Source: an uncultured Prosthecobacter sp. (GTDB lineage Bacteria > Verrucomicrobiota > Verrucomicrobiia > Verrucomicrobiales > Verrucomicrobiaceae). From it: 5,770 nucleotides of DNA. Below the pieces are notes generated by a model. It had not been told where the DNA came from and did no database searches. It saw nothing but the letters and a program-made list of their open reading frames with translations. Location of the stretch: the NCBI GenBank assembly GCA_937941745.1, contig CALDGV010000548.1, positions 1 to 5,770 of the forward strand, in the 5' to 3' direction. Positions within the stretch are counted from its first letter, which is position 1, and each line of letters opens with the position of its first letter. The translations under genes and the position numbers were made by a program. Positions 1-5,770 of this stretch are shown here, in pieces.

Positions 1-1113
1 CAAGACGGCGATGTCGAGTCCGCCGCCGTCATAAAAATCGAACTGGGCAGGCTGATCGATGATGGCTTCGGGGAAGTGGCTGCAGCCGAAGCTCAGGCCC
101 GAGGCCGGCACGCCGCCGATGGGGCCGCTTTCCACCGTCAGGGTGAAGTCGGCCAGTCGTCCCGTCTCCGCCGCCACCATGGCCACACTTTCCGGCAGGC
201 CGATGCCGAGGTTCACGATGTCTCCAGGGCGGATTTCCTGCAGCGCCCGGGTGCCGATGACCTTGCGCTCGGACTCCGGCATGGCAGCCAGCTCGATGCC
301 ATGACTGCTGGAGACGACGAAATCCTCGTTGAAGGCCTCACCAAACGTCTGATCGTGCTGCACACCACCGCTGGTGACAATGTAGTCCACCAGAATGCCT
401 GGCACGCGCACGGCCTTGGGATCCGGCAGCACATCCACCATGCTCTCCACCTGCGCGATGACGATGCCACCATGGTTTTTCGCCGCCTGAGCGATGGGCA
501 GAACCTCCCCGATGAGACCCTCATGATCCATGCTGAGGTTGCCACGGGCATCCGCATAGGTGGCGCGGATGAGCCCCACCTGCACGGGCACGGGCTTGTA
601 GCGCAGCCAAGTCTCTCCATCGAGGTCCAGGCGCTCCACCAGCGGCTCCGTGGTCCTCGAATTCATCCGCCCGCCGGTCTGCGCCGGATCGATGAAGGTG
701 TTCAGACCCACCTTGGTGATGAGGCCGGGCCGCTTCGCCGCAATCTCGCGCAGCAGCACGCTCAGCACGCCCTGGGGCAGGTTGTAGGCCTCGATCTCGT
801 TGGCCAGGGCCAGCGTGCCCAGCTTGGGCGCAAGGTTCCAGTGCCCGCCGATGACCCTTTTGATCAAACCCGCATGAGCCAGATGATTCAGCCCTCGCTC
901 AGCCCGGTCCCCTTGTCCGGCGCAGTAGTAAAGCGTGAGGTCCCTGGGGGTGCCGGTGGCCAGGAAACGCCGCTCTAGCGCTGCGGTGAGCATCTCGGGA
1001 TGTCCCGCACCCACAAAGCCGCCCACCACCACCGTCGCCCCGCTCGGGATGGCGGCGATGGCTTGATCGGCGGAGGCAAGGAGGGCTGGGGCGCGCATGA
1101 AAAGGGCGCGCAT
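1..1113 (-). CDS. Acyl-CoA:acetate/3-ketoacid CoA transferase, fused alpha/beta (YdiF-like), 3' end cut by window
   Basis: A class I CoA transferase, which moves CoA between an acyl-CoA and a carboxylic acid (acetate, propionate or a 3-keto acid) through a glutamyl-CoA thioester. The reading frame is open from a TGA at 1140-1138 to base 1, giving 371 residues of a family near 530. The N-terminal half carries a Gly-rich stretch ([15 protein letters not shown]), then NLPQGVL and [12 protein letters not shown]. These resemble E. coli YdiF (YNYPQGVL, FVDPRQQGGKLN) as I recall it. The second half has the catalytic signature [10 protein letters not shown]; Glu328 (codon 132-130) is close to the YdiF catalytic Glu333. 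[15 protein letters not shown] follows at the edge. The start is the first ATG after the stop; a second ATG at 1098 is possible, and neither has a clear ribosome-binding site. It is divergent from the TonB-like gene. The exact acyl substrate cannot be read from sequence. Confidence 0.93.
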   Translation of the reverse strand, partial: MRALFMRAPALLASADQAIAAIPSGATVVVGGFVGAGHPEMLTAALERRFLATGTPRDLTLYYCAGQGDRAERGLNHLAHAGLIKRVIGGHWNLAPKLGTLALANEIEAYNLPQGVLSVLLREIAAKRPGLITKVGLNTFIDPAQTGGRMNSRTTEPLVERLDLDGETWLRYKPVPVQVGLIRATYADARGNLSMDHEGLIGEVLPIAQAAKNHGGIVIAQVESMVDVLPDPKAVRVPGILVDYIVTSGGVQHDQTFGEAFNEDFVVSSSHGIELAAMPESERKVIGTRALQEIRPGDIVNLGIGLPESVAMVAAETGRLADFTLTVESGPIGGVPASGLSFGCSHFPEAIIDQPAQFDFYDGGGLDIAVL

Positions 1114-1235
1114 GATGGCCGGTGTCCGCAGTACTGGTCAAGATGCACGGCGAGATTCCGCCAGGGAACCAGCCCAGGAGGACGAAACGACATCTTCATT
1201 GCTTCTCAGGTGCACTCAGGCATTTTCCGCGCGCT
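1114..1235. promoter_or_regulatory. Divergent intergenic region between the CoA transferase and TonB-like genes
   Basis: This gap of about 120 bp must carry the promoters of both divergent genes if the TTG start at 1236 is right. It contains an 8-bp palindrome, CAGTACTG (1129-1136). It also has a weak sigma70-like pair on the plus strand: TTGCTT (1199-1204), 16 nt, then CATTTT (1221-1226). The latter would start transcription only a few bases before the TTG, so the message would be almost leaderless. A perfect AGGAGG at 1176-1181 has no in-frame start at a useful distance. None of these elements is strong alone. Confidence 0.3.
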
Positions 1236-2420
1236 TTGACCCTTACTCAGGACAGGTACTTCCAGACCGGCCTCGCAGGATCCCTCGTGATCCATGTGCT
1301 GGCCCTGCTGTTTCTGACCTGGTTGTTCAACAGCGATGCTGGGCGGCGGCTCATGGGAGCCGCAGAGTATGCCGCCAAACCCGAGCCGGAACGCGAGGTG
1401 ACGATGATCTTTCCCGACCAGATCGTCCCGCCGCCCCTCCAGCCAAAGCCGAAGGCCTACATCCGGACCACCCAAAATGAAGCGGCAGCTGTGAAGCCTG
1501 CCAATGCAGCCTTTGAATCAGACCGCAACACCAGCGCCGCCAGCAAGCTGCCGCCCAAGGCAGATGCCACGCTGATGATGCCGACGACGGTCGGCAATGG
1601 CCCCACCAAGATGGAGCTGGCCAACCGTGATGTGCGCGATGGTCAGCTCAAAAATGACGCCACAACCCCCAGTCCACCGCTCACCGCCACCCCGCTGGAC
1701 ATGCGGCCGCCTGTGCCTGCCACGCCGCCGAGCATCCTGAAACCTCAGACTGCCCCACCTCCCGCGCCCCAGCCCAGGCAGGTGGCCAAGGCGGAACCCT
1801 CCGACGCCACGCCTCTCAAGAAAATGATGGAGGAGATGGACAAGGACGCGGCACGCATGATCACGGACCGCCTTCCGCTGGAAGTCCGCAAGCCTCAGGA
1901 GATGAAGCCGGATGAACCACCACCAGCCAAGCCGCAGGTGCGTGTGCCGGATGACAGCCCACCGATGCCGCCGGTGCCCAAGGCCATCCCTGTGGCAGAC
2001 AACGTGCAGGCCACGGCTGGCAAGCCGGAAAAAGACGCCTTCAGCCCCTTCACCCGCATGGGCAAAAATGATGGTGCCATCAGCCGTGAAGGTGAAAACG
2101 CTGTGGACGCTGCACAGACTCCCCGCGGCATCTACATGCGGCAGGTCACCGGCGCAGTGGAGAGAAAGTGGCACCTGTATGTGCGCCTGGCACGCGACGC
2201 TGTGAACTTCGGGCGGGTGCGTTTCCGCTTTTATGTGGACCGCAAAGGCACGCCGCAGGACCTCAAGATCCTCTCCGATGCCCGCGATGCCGATCCCCGC
2301 ATGAGGGAGCTGACCCTGCGCGCAATCCTCGATGCTGACATCCCGCCCATCCCTCAGGATCTCCTGCCCGAGCTGGAGGATGGGAAGCTCAAGATCGAAT
2401 ACGAAGCCATTGTTTATTAG
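1236..2420 (+). CDS. TonB/TolA-like energy transducer, proline-rich periplasmic protein
   Basis: Likely spans from the inner membrane into the periplasm and passes proton-motive energy, taken from an ExbB/ExbD-type motor, to outer-membrane receptors. From the TTG start it has 394 residues. A short cytoplasmic tail is followed by one membrane helix (about 13-31) containing Ser16 and His20, the spacing and numbering of the essential SxxxH motif in E. coli TonB. A long Pro/Lys/Ala-rich linker follows (about 50-290), beginning EVTMIFPDQIVPPP. The last 95 residues (300-394) form a compact TonB/TolA C-terminal-like domain with ERKW, FGRVRFRFYVDRKG and a PPIPQDLL segment. The frame is open back to GTG 1122 and ATG 1143, but 1143-1235 has codon use unlike the rest (AGG AGG, CGA, CAT, CTT) and would add a basic N-terminus; TTG 1236 is preferred. 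No start has a good ribosome-binding site. No exbB, exbD or receptor gene lies in the window, so its partner is unknown. Confidence 0.82.
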   Translation: MTLTQDRYFQTGLAGSLVIHVLALLFLTWLFNSDAGRRLMGAAEYAAKPEPEREVTMIFPDQIVPPPLQPKPKAYIRTTQNEAAAVKPANAAFESDRNTSAASKLPPKADATLMMPTTVGNGPTKMELANRDVRDGQLKNDATTPSPPLTATPLDMRPPVPATPPSILKPQTAPPPAPQPRQVAKAEPSDATPLKKMMEEMDKDAARMITDRLPLEVRKPQEMKPDEPPPAKPQVRVPDDSPPMPPVPKAIPVADNVQATAGKPEKDAFSPFTRMGKNDGAISREGENAVDAAQTPRGIYMRQVTGAVERKWHLYVRLARDAVNFGRVRFRFYVDRKGTPQDLKILSDARDADPRMRELTLRAILDADIPPIPQDLLPELEDGKLKIEYEAIVY

Positions 2421-2423
2421 TCC

Positions 2424-3311
2424 GTGCGCATCCACACCCTCGACCTGCAGTTTCAGAGCACCCCCGGCCTGATCGCCTCCTATGTCATCGAAAGCCACGG
2501 TGAGCTGGCCCTGGTCGAGACCGGCCCTGGATCCACCCTGGAAACCCTGCGCGCCGGCCTGCAGCAGCTCGGCCTGGATGAAAAGAAGGTGCGGCACGTC
2601 TTTGTGACCCACATCCACCTGGATCACGCCGGGGCCGCGGGCTGGTGGGCTCAGCAGGGGGCGCAGGTGTACTGCCATGCGAACGCTGCCCGACATCTGA
2701 TCGACCCTTCCAAGCTCATCGCCAGTGCCCGCATGATCTACCAGGAACGCATGGACGGCCTGTGGGGGGAGATGCTTCCAGCACCCGCAGAGCGCGTGAC
2801 CATCCTGAATGATGGTGACAGCATCCGCGTGGGGGAGGTGGAGGTCACTGCCTGGGATACCCCCGGTCATGCGCGGCATCATCTGGCGTTTGTCGTGGGC
2901 AGCGCCTGCTTCACGGGGGATGTCGCCGGCATGAGGCTGCAAGGCACCCGCTACCTCTCGGTCACCGCGGCGCCACCGCAGTTTGAACCCCTGCCCTATG
3001 TCGCGTCCGTGGACCGGCTGGTGGCCGCTGGCTTTGAGAGGCTGTTCCTGACCCATTTTGGCGAGGTCGCCGATGTTGCTGACCACCTCGCCCGCTACCG
3101 CCAGCGCATCCTGGAGGTCCATGAAGCTGTGAAGGCAGACCTTGAGGCCGGCCTTGGCGAAGCCGCCGTTCGCGAACGCTACACCTGCCGCGAGCACGAG
3201 CTCGCCACCCTCTCCGGCATCACTGAGGCAGACTGGCAGAGGCTGGAAATGTCCAACAGCACCTCCATGTGTGCCGATGGCGTGCGGCTTTGTGTCGAGA
3301 AAGGCCGCTGA
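2424..3311 (+). CDS. MBL-fold metallo-hydrolase (glyoxalase II-like)
   Basis: A cytoplasmic metallo-beta-lactamase-fold hydrolase of 295 residues, probably binding two metal ions. All expected ligands are present in order: the THIHLDHAG motif with His63, His65, Asp67 and His68; His149 in DTPGHARHH; Asp166 in FTGD; and His211 in FLTHFGE. The N-terminus has the usual strand and loop ending in VETGPG (31-36). After the core, from about residue 215, is a helical tail of about 80 residues of unknown role. The start is GTG, 3 nt after the TAG of the TonB-like gene, with no visible ribosome-binding site, so translation is probably coupled to that gene. The family includes thioesterases, glyoxalase II, lactonases and others; sequence alone does not give the substrate. 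The lack of a signal peptide puts it in the cytoplasm, unlike its TonB-like neighbour. Confidence 0.92.
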   Translation: MRIHTLDLQFQSTPGLIASYVIESHGELALVETGPGSTLETLRAGLQQLGLDEKKVRHVFVTHIHLDHAGAAGWWAQQGAQVYCHANAARHLIDPSKLIASARMIYQERMDGLWGEMLPAPAERVTILNDGDSIRVGEVEVTAWDTPGHARHHLAFVVGSACFTGDVAGMRLQGTRYLSVTAAPPQFEPLPYVASVDRLVAAGFERLFLTHFGEVADVADHLARYRQRILEVHEAVKADLEAGLGEAAVRERYTCREHELATLSGITEADWQRLEMSNSTSMCADGVRLCVEKGR

Positions 3312-3355
3312 TTTCCGGTTCCCATCCCGGCACGACTGCGTAATCGCTCTTCACC

Positions 3356-3820
3356 ATGTCCCACTGGCTGCTCAAATCCGAACCCGATGTCTTCTCTTTC
3401 GATGATCTGAAGTCACGCCCGAAGAAGACCGAGCCCTGGAACGGCGTGCGCAACTACCAGGTGCGCAACATGATGCGGGATCAGATGGCCGTGGGTGATC
3501 TGGGCTTTTTCTACCATTCGAGCTGCCCGGTGCCGGGCATTGCCGGCATCGTGAAAATCGTCAGGGAAGCCTACCCGGACCCGACCCAGTTTGACCCGGC
3601 CTCGGAATACTTTGATGCAGGCAGCAAGCGCGAGGAGCCACGCTGGCTGATGGTGGACGTGAAGTGGGAGGCGGACTTCAAGACCTTCGTCACGCTCGAC
3701 ATGCTCCGCAGCGACCCCGCCCTGGCTGACATGCTCATCCTCCGGCGTGGCAACCGCCTCTCCATCACTCCGGTCGAGCAAGCTCACTGGGAGCGGATCT
3801 GCAGGCTGGGCGGCCTTTGA
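3356..3820 (+). CDS. EVE (PUA-like) domain protein, THYN1/DUF55 family
   Basis: A 154-residue stand-alone EVE domain, the length typical of single-domain bacterial members. Recognised from the N-terminal signature WLLKSEPDVFSFDDL (4-18), then WNGVRNYQVRN (28-38), GDLGFFYHSSC (47-57), and the C-terminal LRRGNRLSITPV segment. EVE domains belong to the PUA superfamily, which binds RNA or DNA; some members recognise modified bases such as methylated cytosine, and fused forms occur in modification-dependent restriction systems. This one has no nuclease or helicase partner in the window. It starts with ATG 44 nt after the MBL gene and has no clear ribosome-binding site, so it may be read through from upstream or have its own promoter. 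Its stop abuts the stop of the convergent secreted-protein gene. Confidence 0.95.
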   Translation: MSHWLLKSEPDVFSFDDLKSRPKKTEPWNGVRNYQVRNMMRDQMAVGDLGFFYHSSCPVPGIAGIVKIVREAYPDPTQFDPASEYFDAGSKREEPRWLMVDVKWEADFKTFVTLDMLRSDPALADMLILRRGNRLSITPVEQAHWERICRLGGL

Positions 3821-3824
3821 TCAA
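3817..3824. other. Abutting convergent stop codons within the palindrome TTGATCAA
   Basis: The TGA of the EVE gene (3818-3820) and the TGA of the minus-strand secreted-protein gene (3823-3821) are adjacent and together form TGATCA, extended to the 8-bp palindrome TTGATCAA. An offset hairpin GCCTT-TGATC-AAGGC (3813-3827) can also form, but its stem is only 5 bp and it is not followed by a T-run on either strand. It is therefore not a convincing intrinsic terminator. No intergenic DNA is left for a separate terminator. Confidence 0.85.
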
Positions 3825-4414
3825 GGCGTCACCACCACATCCTTCACGCTCAGCGTGCCGAAGCTGTAGCCGATGCTCAGGTTGGTCTTGGCGCGTGCCA
3901 GCGAGGCGTGTTCGTAGGTCTTTTCGAAGTCGCCGATCTTCACCGTGGCCTTCGGGCCGCGAAGCGTGACCTTCACCGGCACCCACTGGCCAGGTTGGAG
4001 AACCTGGGATGTCTCATTCGCGAGCGCGATGGACTTGTGATCCTTCGCATCGGCCGGAAAGGCGCGCACACCCGTGCCTGCAGTACCGGTGACTAGGCGG
4101 AAGACGTGCCCCTCCGCACCATTGCAGGTGAAGACGAGGTTTTTCACGGCGCTGTCAGCACGATAGCTGAAGGAGAGGGTCGCATCCGTGTAGGCGAGGT
4201 CATAAAACAAGATCGGCCCGTGGTTGGCGTGCTTTTTGTAGAGTTCGTCATCCTGCGTGCAGGTGGCGGCATGATCGGCGAACTTCCATTCGCCACGGCT
4301 CGCACGCCGGGAAGCCAGTTGAGGCGATGAAAAGTCGTCCTTCAGGAGCATGGCATCAGCGGCCAGGGCGCTGCTCACGAAGGCAAAGGCGAGAAAAAGG
4401 GAGCGCAGGATCAT
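3821..4414 (-). CDS. Secreted protein of unknown function, possibly a DUF1080-like beta-sandwich
   Basis: A 197-residue exported protein. The first 18 residues are a clear Sec signal peptide: a short Arg-containing start, a hydrophobic core LFLAFAFVSSALA, and an AxA site with likely cleavage after Ala18. It is not a lipoprotein, since no Cys follows the core. The mature part opens LLKDDFSSP and has alternating short strands, GEWKFAD, ATLSFSYRA, KNLVFTCNG, GQWVPVKVTLRG and a final LSVKDVVVTP. This layout is typical of concanavalin-like beta-sandwich proteins annotated as DUF1080/3-keto-disaccharide hydrolase in verrucomicrobia and planctomycetes. I infer the fold from pattern only; catalytic residues are not identified. 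Two cysteines (52 and 97) could form a disulfide. It follows the pseudouridine synthase gene by 42 nt. A weak AGG lies 6 nt before the ATG. Confidence 0.85.
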   Translation of the reverse strand: MILRSLFLAFAFVSSALAADAMLLKDDFSSPQLASRRASRGEWKFADHAATCTQDDELYKKHANHGPILFYDLAYTDATLSFSYRADSAVKNLVFTCNGAEGHVFRLVTGTAGTGVRAFPADAKDHKSIALANETSQVLQPGQWVPVKVTLRGPKATVKIGDFEKTYEHASLARAKTNLSIGYSFGTLSVKDVVVTP

Positions 4415-4456
4415 GGGCAGCCTGAAACAGAAGCGTCCAAGGCAGTATTTCAGCCT

Positions 4457-5203
4457 TCACAGCCAGGCCTGCATCTCAGCGGGCAGGTCACAGGTCCAGC
4501 AGCCGTGAAATTCTGGCGTGTCGATCTCCAGCTTCTGCGAATGCAGTGCCTGGCGCGAAAAGAAGAGCTTCTTCTCCAGTTCCGGCGTCCAGCCGGTGTC
4601 GATGAACTCCAGGTAGCAGCGCTCATCGAGGCCATAAATCTTATCGCCCAGGATCGGCAGGCCCAGATGCGAAAGATGGACGCGGATCTGGTGCATCCGC
4701 CCGGTGACCGGACTGGCCTGCACCAGTGCCAAACGCCCGGCCTGGGGATGTTCGACCCGCTTCAGCGTGCGAAATTCCGTGCGGGAGGGCGCACCATCCT
4801 CGTGCACTGCCTGGCGCACCCAGATCGCTGATTCCATGACCTCTCCCTTGCGCAGAATCGGGGCGTCGAGGTCCAGCGAATCCCAGTCCGGCCAGCCGTG
4901 GACGATGGCCTGATAGGTCTTGTGGATGTGCCGGTCCTGCATGGCCATGCCAAAGAGCCTTGCCTTGGCGGCTGTCTTGGCCACGAGCACGGTCCCGCTC
5001 GTTTCGCGGTCCAGGCGGTTCACGATGCTCACCTGCCCGCCATTGGCCATTTCGTAGGCCAGCAGGTCCTTCAGGCCATGCCAGAGAGTCGGCGCACCAT
5101 GCAGGCTGCCTGGGTGGATCTGCAGCGGCGCAGGCTTGTCCACGACGATGTAATCGTCGCCCTCCGCCAGGACGGTGAAAGCCATGTTATGCGCGTGCTG
5201 CAC
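4457..5203 (-). CDS. RluA-family RNA pseudouridine synthase
   Basis: Converts specific uridines in rRNA or tRNA to pseudouridine in the cytoplasm. The 248 residues match a single-domain RluA/TruC-type enzyme without an N-terminal S4 domain. Visible landmarks: YIVVDKPAPLQIHPG (18-32); the active-site motif NRLDRETSG with catalytic Asp65; KTYQAIVHG (95-103), whose Tyr97 is the conserved family tyrosine; TGRMHQIRVHL (167-177); and ILGDKIYG (184-191). The preferred start is GTG at 5203, with AGGG 7 nt upstream and an in-frame TAG at 5215-5213. An ATG at 5185 is the alternative and would drop six residues, but it has no ribosome-binding site. It is the first gene of a minus-strand pair with the secreted protein. 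The target uridine cannot be told from the sequence, so no symbol is given. Confidence 0.95.
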   Translation of the reverse strand: MQHAHNMAFTVLAEGDDYIVVDKPAPLQIHPGSLHGAPTLWHGLKDLLAYEMANGGQVSIVNRLDRETSGTVLVAKTAAKARLFGMAMQDRHIHKTYQAIVHGWPDWDSLDLDAPILRKGEVMESAIWVRQAVHEDGAPSRTEFRTLKRVEHPQAGRLALVQASPVTGRMHQIRVHLSHLGLPILGDKIYGLDERCYLEFIDTGWTPELEKKLFFSRQALHSQKLEIDTPEFHGCWTCDLPAEMQAWL

Positions 5204-5281
5204 GGCCCAGCCCTAGCCGGGGCAGCTCAAGCTGCCAACTGCCGTCTTGCACAGGATGCCGCGGAGCGTTCCAATGGGGGC
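5204..5281. promoter_or_regulatory. Divergent intergenic region between the pseudouridine synthase and channel-like genes
   Basis: This 78-bp gap must serve both divergent genes. On the minus strand a weak pair can be drawn: TTGGCA (5238-5233), 17 nt, then TAGGGC (5215-5210). The proposed -10 is poor and overlaps the ribosome-binding site, so this pair is doubtful. On the plus strand TTGCAC (5247-5252) resembles a -35 box but has no matching -10. The clearest element is the inverted repeat listed separately. Confidence 0.3.
5221..5236. repeat. 7-bp inverted repeat, possible operator or 5' UTR hairpin
   Basis: GGCAGCT and AGCTGCC form perfect 7-bp arms separated by the two bases CA. As RNA this would be a 6-bp GC-rich stem with a 4-nt loop. 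It lies just upstream of the pseudouridine synthase start on the minus strand and about 45 bp before the channel-like gene on the plus strand. No T-run follows on either side, so it is not a terminator. A dimeric repressor site is an inference only. Confidence 0.4.
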
Positions 5282-5638
5282 ATGTTTGAGACACGTCTGC
5301 ATCCCCTGGCCTCCCGCCTGGTCTTCCTGGGACGGTTTGTGAAGTTCTTCAGCATCGCCATGGGCGTGGCGTTCCTGGCGCTGGCCATCGGCACCCTGGG
5401 CTATCACCACTTCGCCGGCTTCAGCTGGGTGGATTCGGTCCTCAACGCCTCGATGATTCTCGGCGGCATGGGACCGGTGGGCGAATTGAAGAGCGATGCC
5501 GCCAAGCTCTTCGCCAGCGCTTATGCGCTCTTCAGCGGCCTCATGTTCATCACCATCATGGGCATCCTCATCGCACCAGTCGCCCACCGCGTGCTTCACC
5601 ATTTCCACCTCGACGAACAAGACCTCGACGCGCCATGA
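5282..5638 (+). CDS. Small two-helix membrane protein resembling a K+ channel pore module
   Basis: A 118-residue inner-membrane protein. A basic N-terminus (Arg5, Arg12, Arg18, Lys21) leads into helix 1 (about 22-40). A re-entrant-looking segment follows, WVDSVLNASMILGGMGPV (49-66), then a short loop with Lys70 and Lys75, and helix 2 (about 77-100), ending in a basic, His-rich tail (HRVLHHFH, 102-109). The order helix, pore-helix-like segment, Gly-rich turn, helix matches the 2-TM ion channel (Ion_trans_2) layout. Aligned by eye, LGGMGP sits where K+ channels have TVGYGD, so the filter is not canonical. ATG 5282 is chosen because the protein pattern begins there; the frame stays open upstream across the divergent pseudouridine synthase gene, but that part is antisense shadow. 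There is GGGGG directly before the ATG, too close for a normal ribosome-binding site. Its stop overlaps the next start (ATGA). Conduction is not shown; it could be a structural relative only. Confidence 0.8.
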   Translation: MFETRLHPLASRLVFLGRFVKFFSIAMGVAFLALAIGTLGYHHFAGFSWVDSVLNASMILGGMGPVGELKSDAAKLFASAYALFSGLMFITIMGILIAPVAHRVLHHFHLDEQDLDAP

Positions 5639-5770
5639 AATCCGAACGTGTTGTCATCCTGGGTGCCAGCGACAAGCCTGACCGCTATGCCCACAAAGCC
5701 CAGCTGCTGCTCCAGCAGCATGGTCATGAGGTGGTGCCCGTGCACCCAAGGCTCACCCACGTCGAAGGTG
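5635..5770 (+). CDS. CoA-binding domain protein (YccU-like), 3' end cut by window
   Basis: The first 45 codons of a protein with a Rossmann-type CoA-binding domain (CoA_binding_2 family). The start reads MKSERVVILGASDKPDRYA, where ILGASDKPDR corresponds to the nucleotide-binding loop seen in E. coli YccU (LVGASDKPDR, as I recall it). A helix (KAQLLLQQHGH) and the second strand EVVPVHP follow, as in the family. Members of this family are usually short, around 110-140 residues, and bind CoA without a known reaction. The ATG overlaps the TGA of the channel-like gene by 4 bases (ATGA), and no ribosome-binding site is visible, so it is probably translated by coupling. The rest lies beyond the window. 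Confidence 0.88.
   Translation, partial: MKSERVVILGASDKPDRYAHKAQLLLQQHGHEVVPVHPRLTHVEG

Noticed and set aside
76..978. 300-codon open frame on the plus strand
   Set aside because: It is antisense to the CoA transferase, whose minus-strand frame is continuous and carries the catalytic ESGPIGG motif.
1176..1181. Perfect AGGAGG as a ribosome-binding site
   Set aside because: No ATG, GTG or TTG lies at a normal distance in the frame of the TonB-like gene. The nearest TTG (1199) and GTG (1210) are in other frames that do not encode a recognisable protein.
1518..3197. 559-codon open frame on the minus strand
   Set aside because: It lies antisense to the TonB-like and MBL genes, both of which have recognisable domains on the plus strand. 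Its translation shows no coherent domain and reflects GC-rich third positions of the real genes.
3312..3355. Promoter for the EVE gene in the 44-nt gap
   Set aside because: TAATCG near 3341 is a poor -10 and no acceptable -35 lies at 16-18 nt. Nothing firm can be called.
4441..4456. Possible terminator or promoter in the 42-nt gap after the pseudouridine synthase
   Set aside because: Only a 6-bp CTGAAA/TTTCAG repeat with a long spacer and a loose -10-like AATACT are visible. There is no stable stem with a T-run and no matching -35.
4898..5281. Upstream in-frame extension of the channel-like gene
   Set aside because: The extension is antisense to the pseudouridine synthase and has no membrane or domain pattern. 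The recognisable protein begins at ATG 5282.
5703..5719. GCTGCTG-CTC-CAGCAGC hairpin
   Set aside because: It lies inside the CoA-binding gene and is explained by the Leu and Gln codons of the LLLQQ segment. No T-run follows it.

Overview
The window is GC-rich, densely packed bacterial chromosome with short intergenic gaps and mostly housekeeping or metabolic genes. No rRNA, tRNA, CRISPR array, insertion sequence or phage gene is visible. The gene mix is a TonB-type transducer, a secreted beta-sandwich-like protein with a clean Sec signal, and a YdiF-type CoA transferase. With most starts lacking a Shine-Dalgarno sequence, this would fit a Gram-negative such as a verrucomicrobium. That placement is an inference from style, not proof.

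Layout. (1) 1-1113, minus: a fused alpha/beta acyl-CoA:acetate/3-ketoacid CoA transferase, cut at its 3' end by the window edge. (2) 1114-1235: a divergent intergenic region. (3) 1236-3311, plus: a TonB/TolA-like protein followed 3 nt later by a GTG-started metallo-beta-lactamase-fold hydrolase. A 44-nt gap then leads to (4) 3356-3820, plus: a stand-alone EVE (PUA-like) domain protein. (5) 5203-3821, minus: a two-gene unit of an RluA-family pseudouridine synthase and then a secreted protein that ends back-to-back with the EVE gene, the two stop codons forming one palindrome. (6) 5204-5281: a second divergent intergenic region with a 7-bp inverted repeat. (7) 5282 to the window end, plus: a 118-residue two-helix membrane protein resembling a minimal K+ channel pore with a non-canonical filter, overlapping by ATGA with a CoA-binding (YccU-like) protein cut by the window edge.

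The genes do not form one obvious pathway. The most plausible functional pairs, judged by spacing, are TonB-like/hydrolase and channel-like/CoA-binding protein. No complete new defence or mobile system is visible. The items most worth a second look are the channel-like protein with an altered filter, the TTG start of the TonB-like gene (supported by the position of its membrane Ser/His motif), and the palindrome between the divergent genes near 5228.
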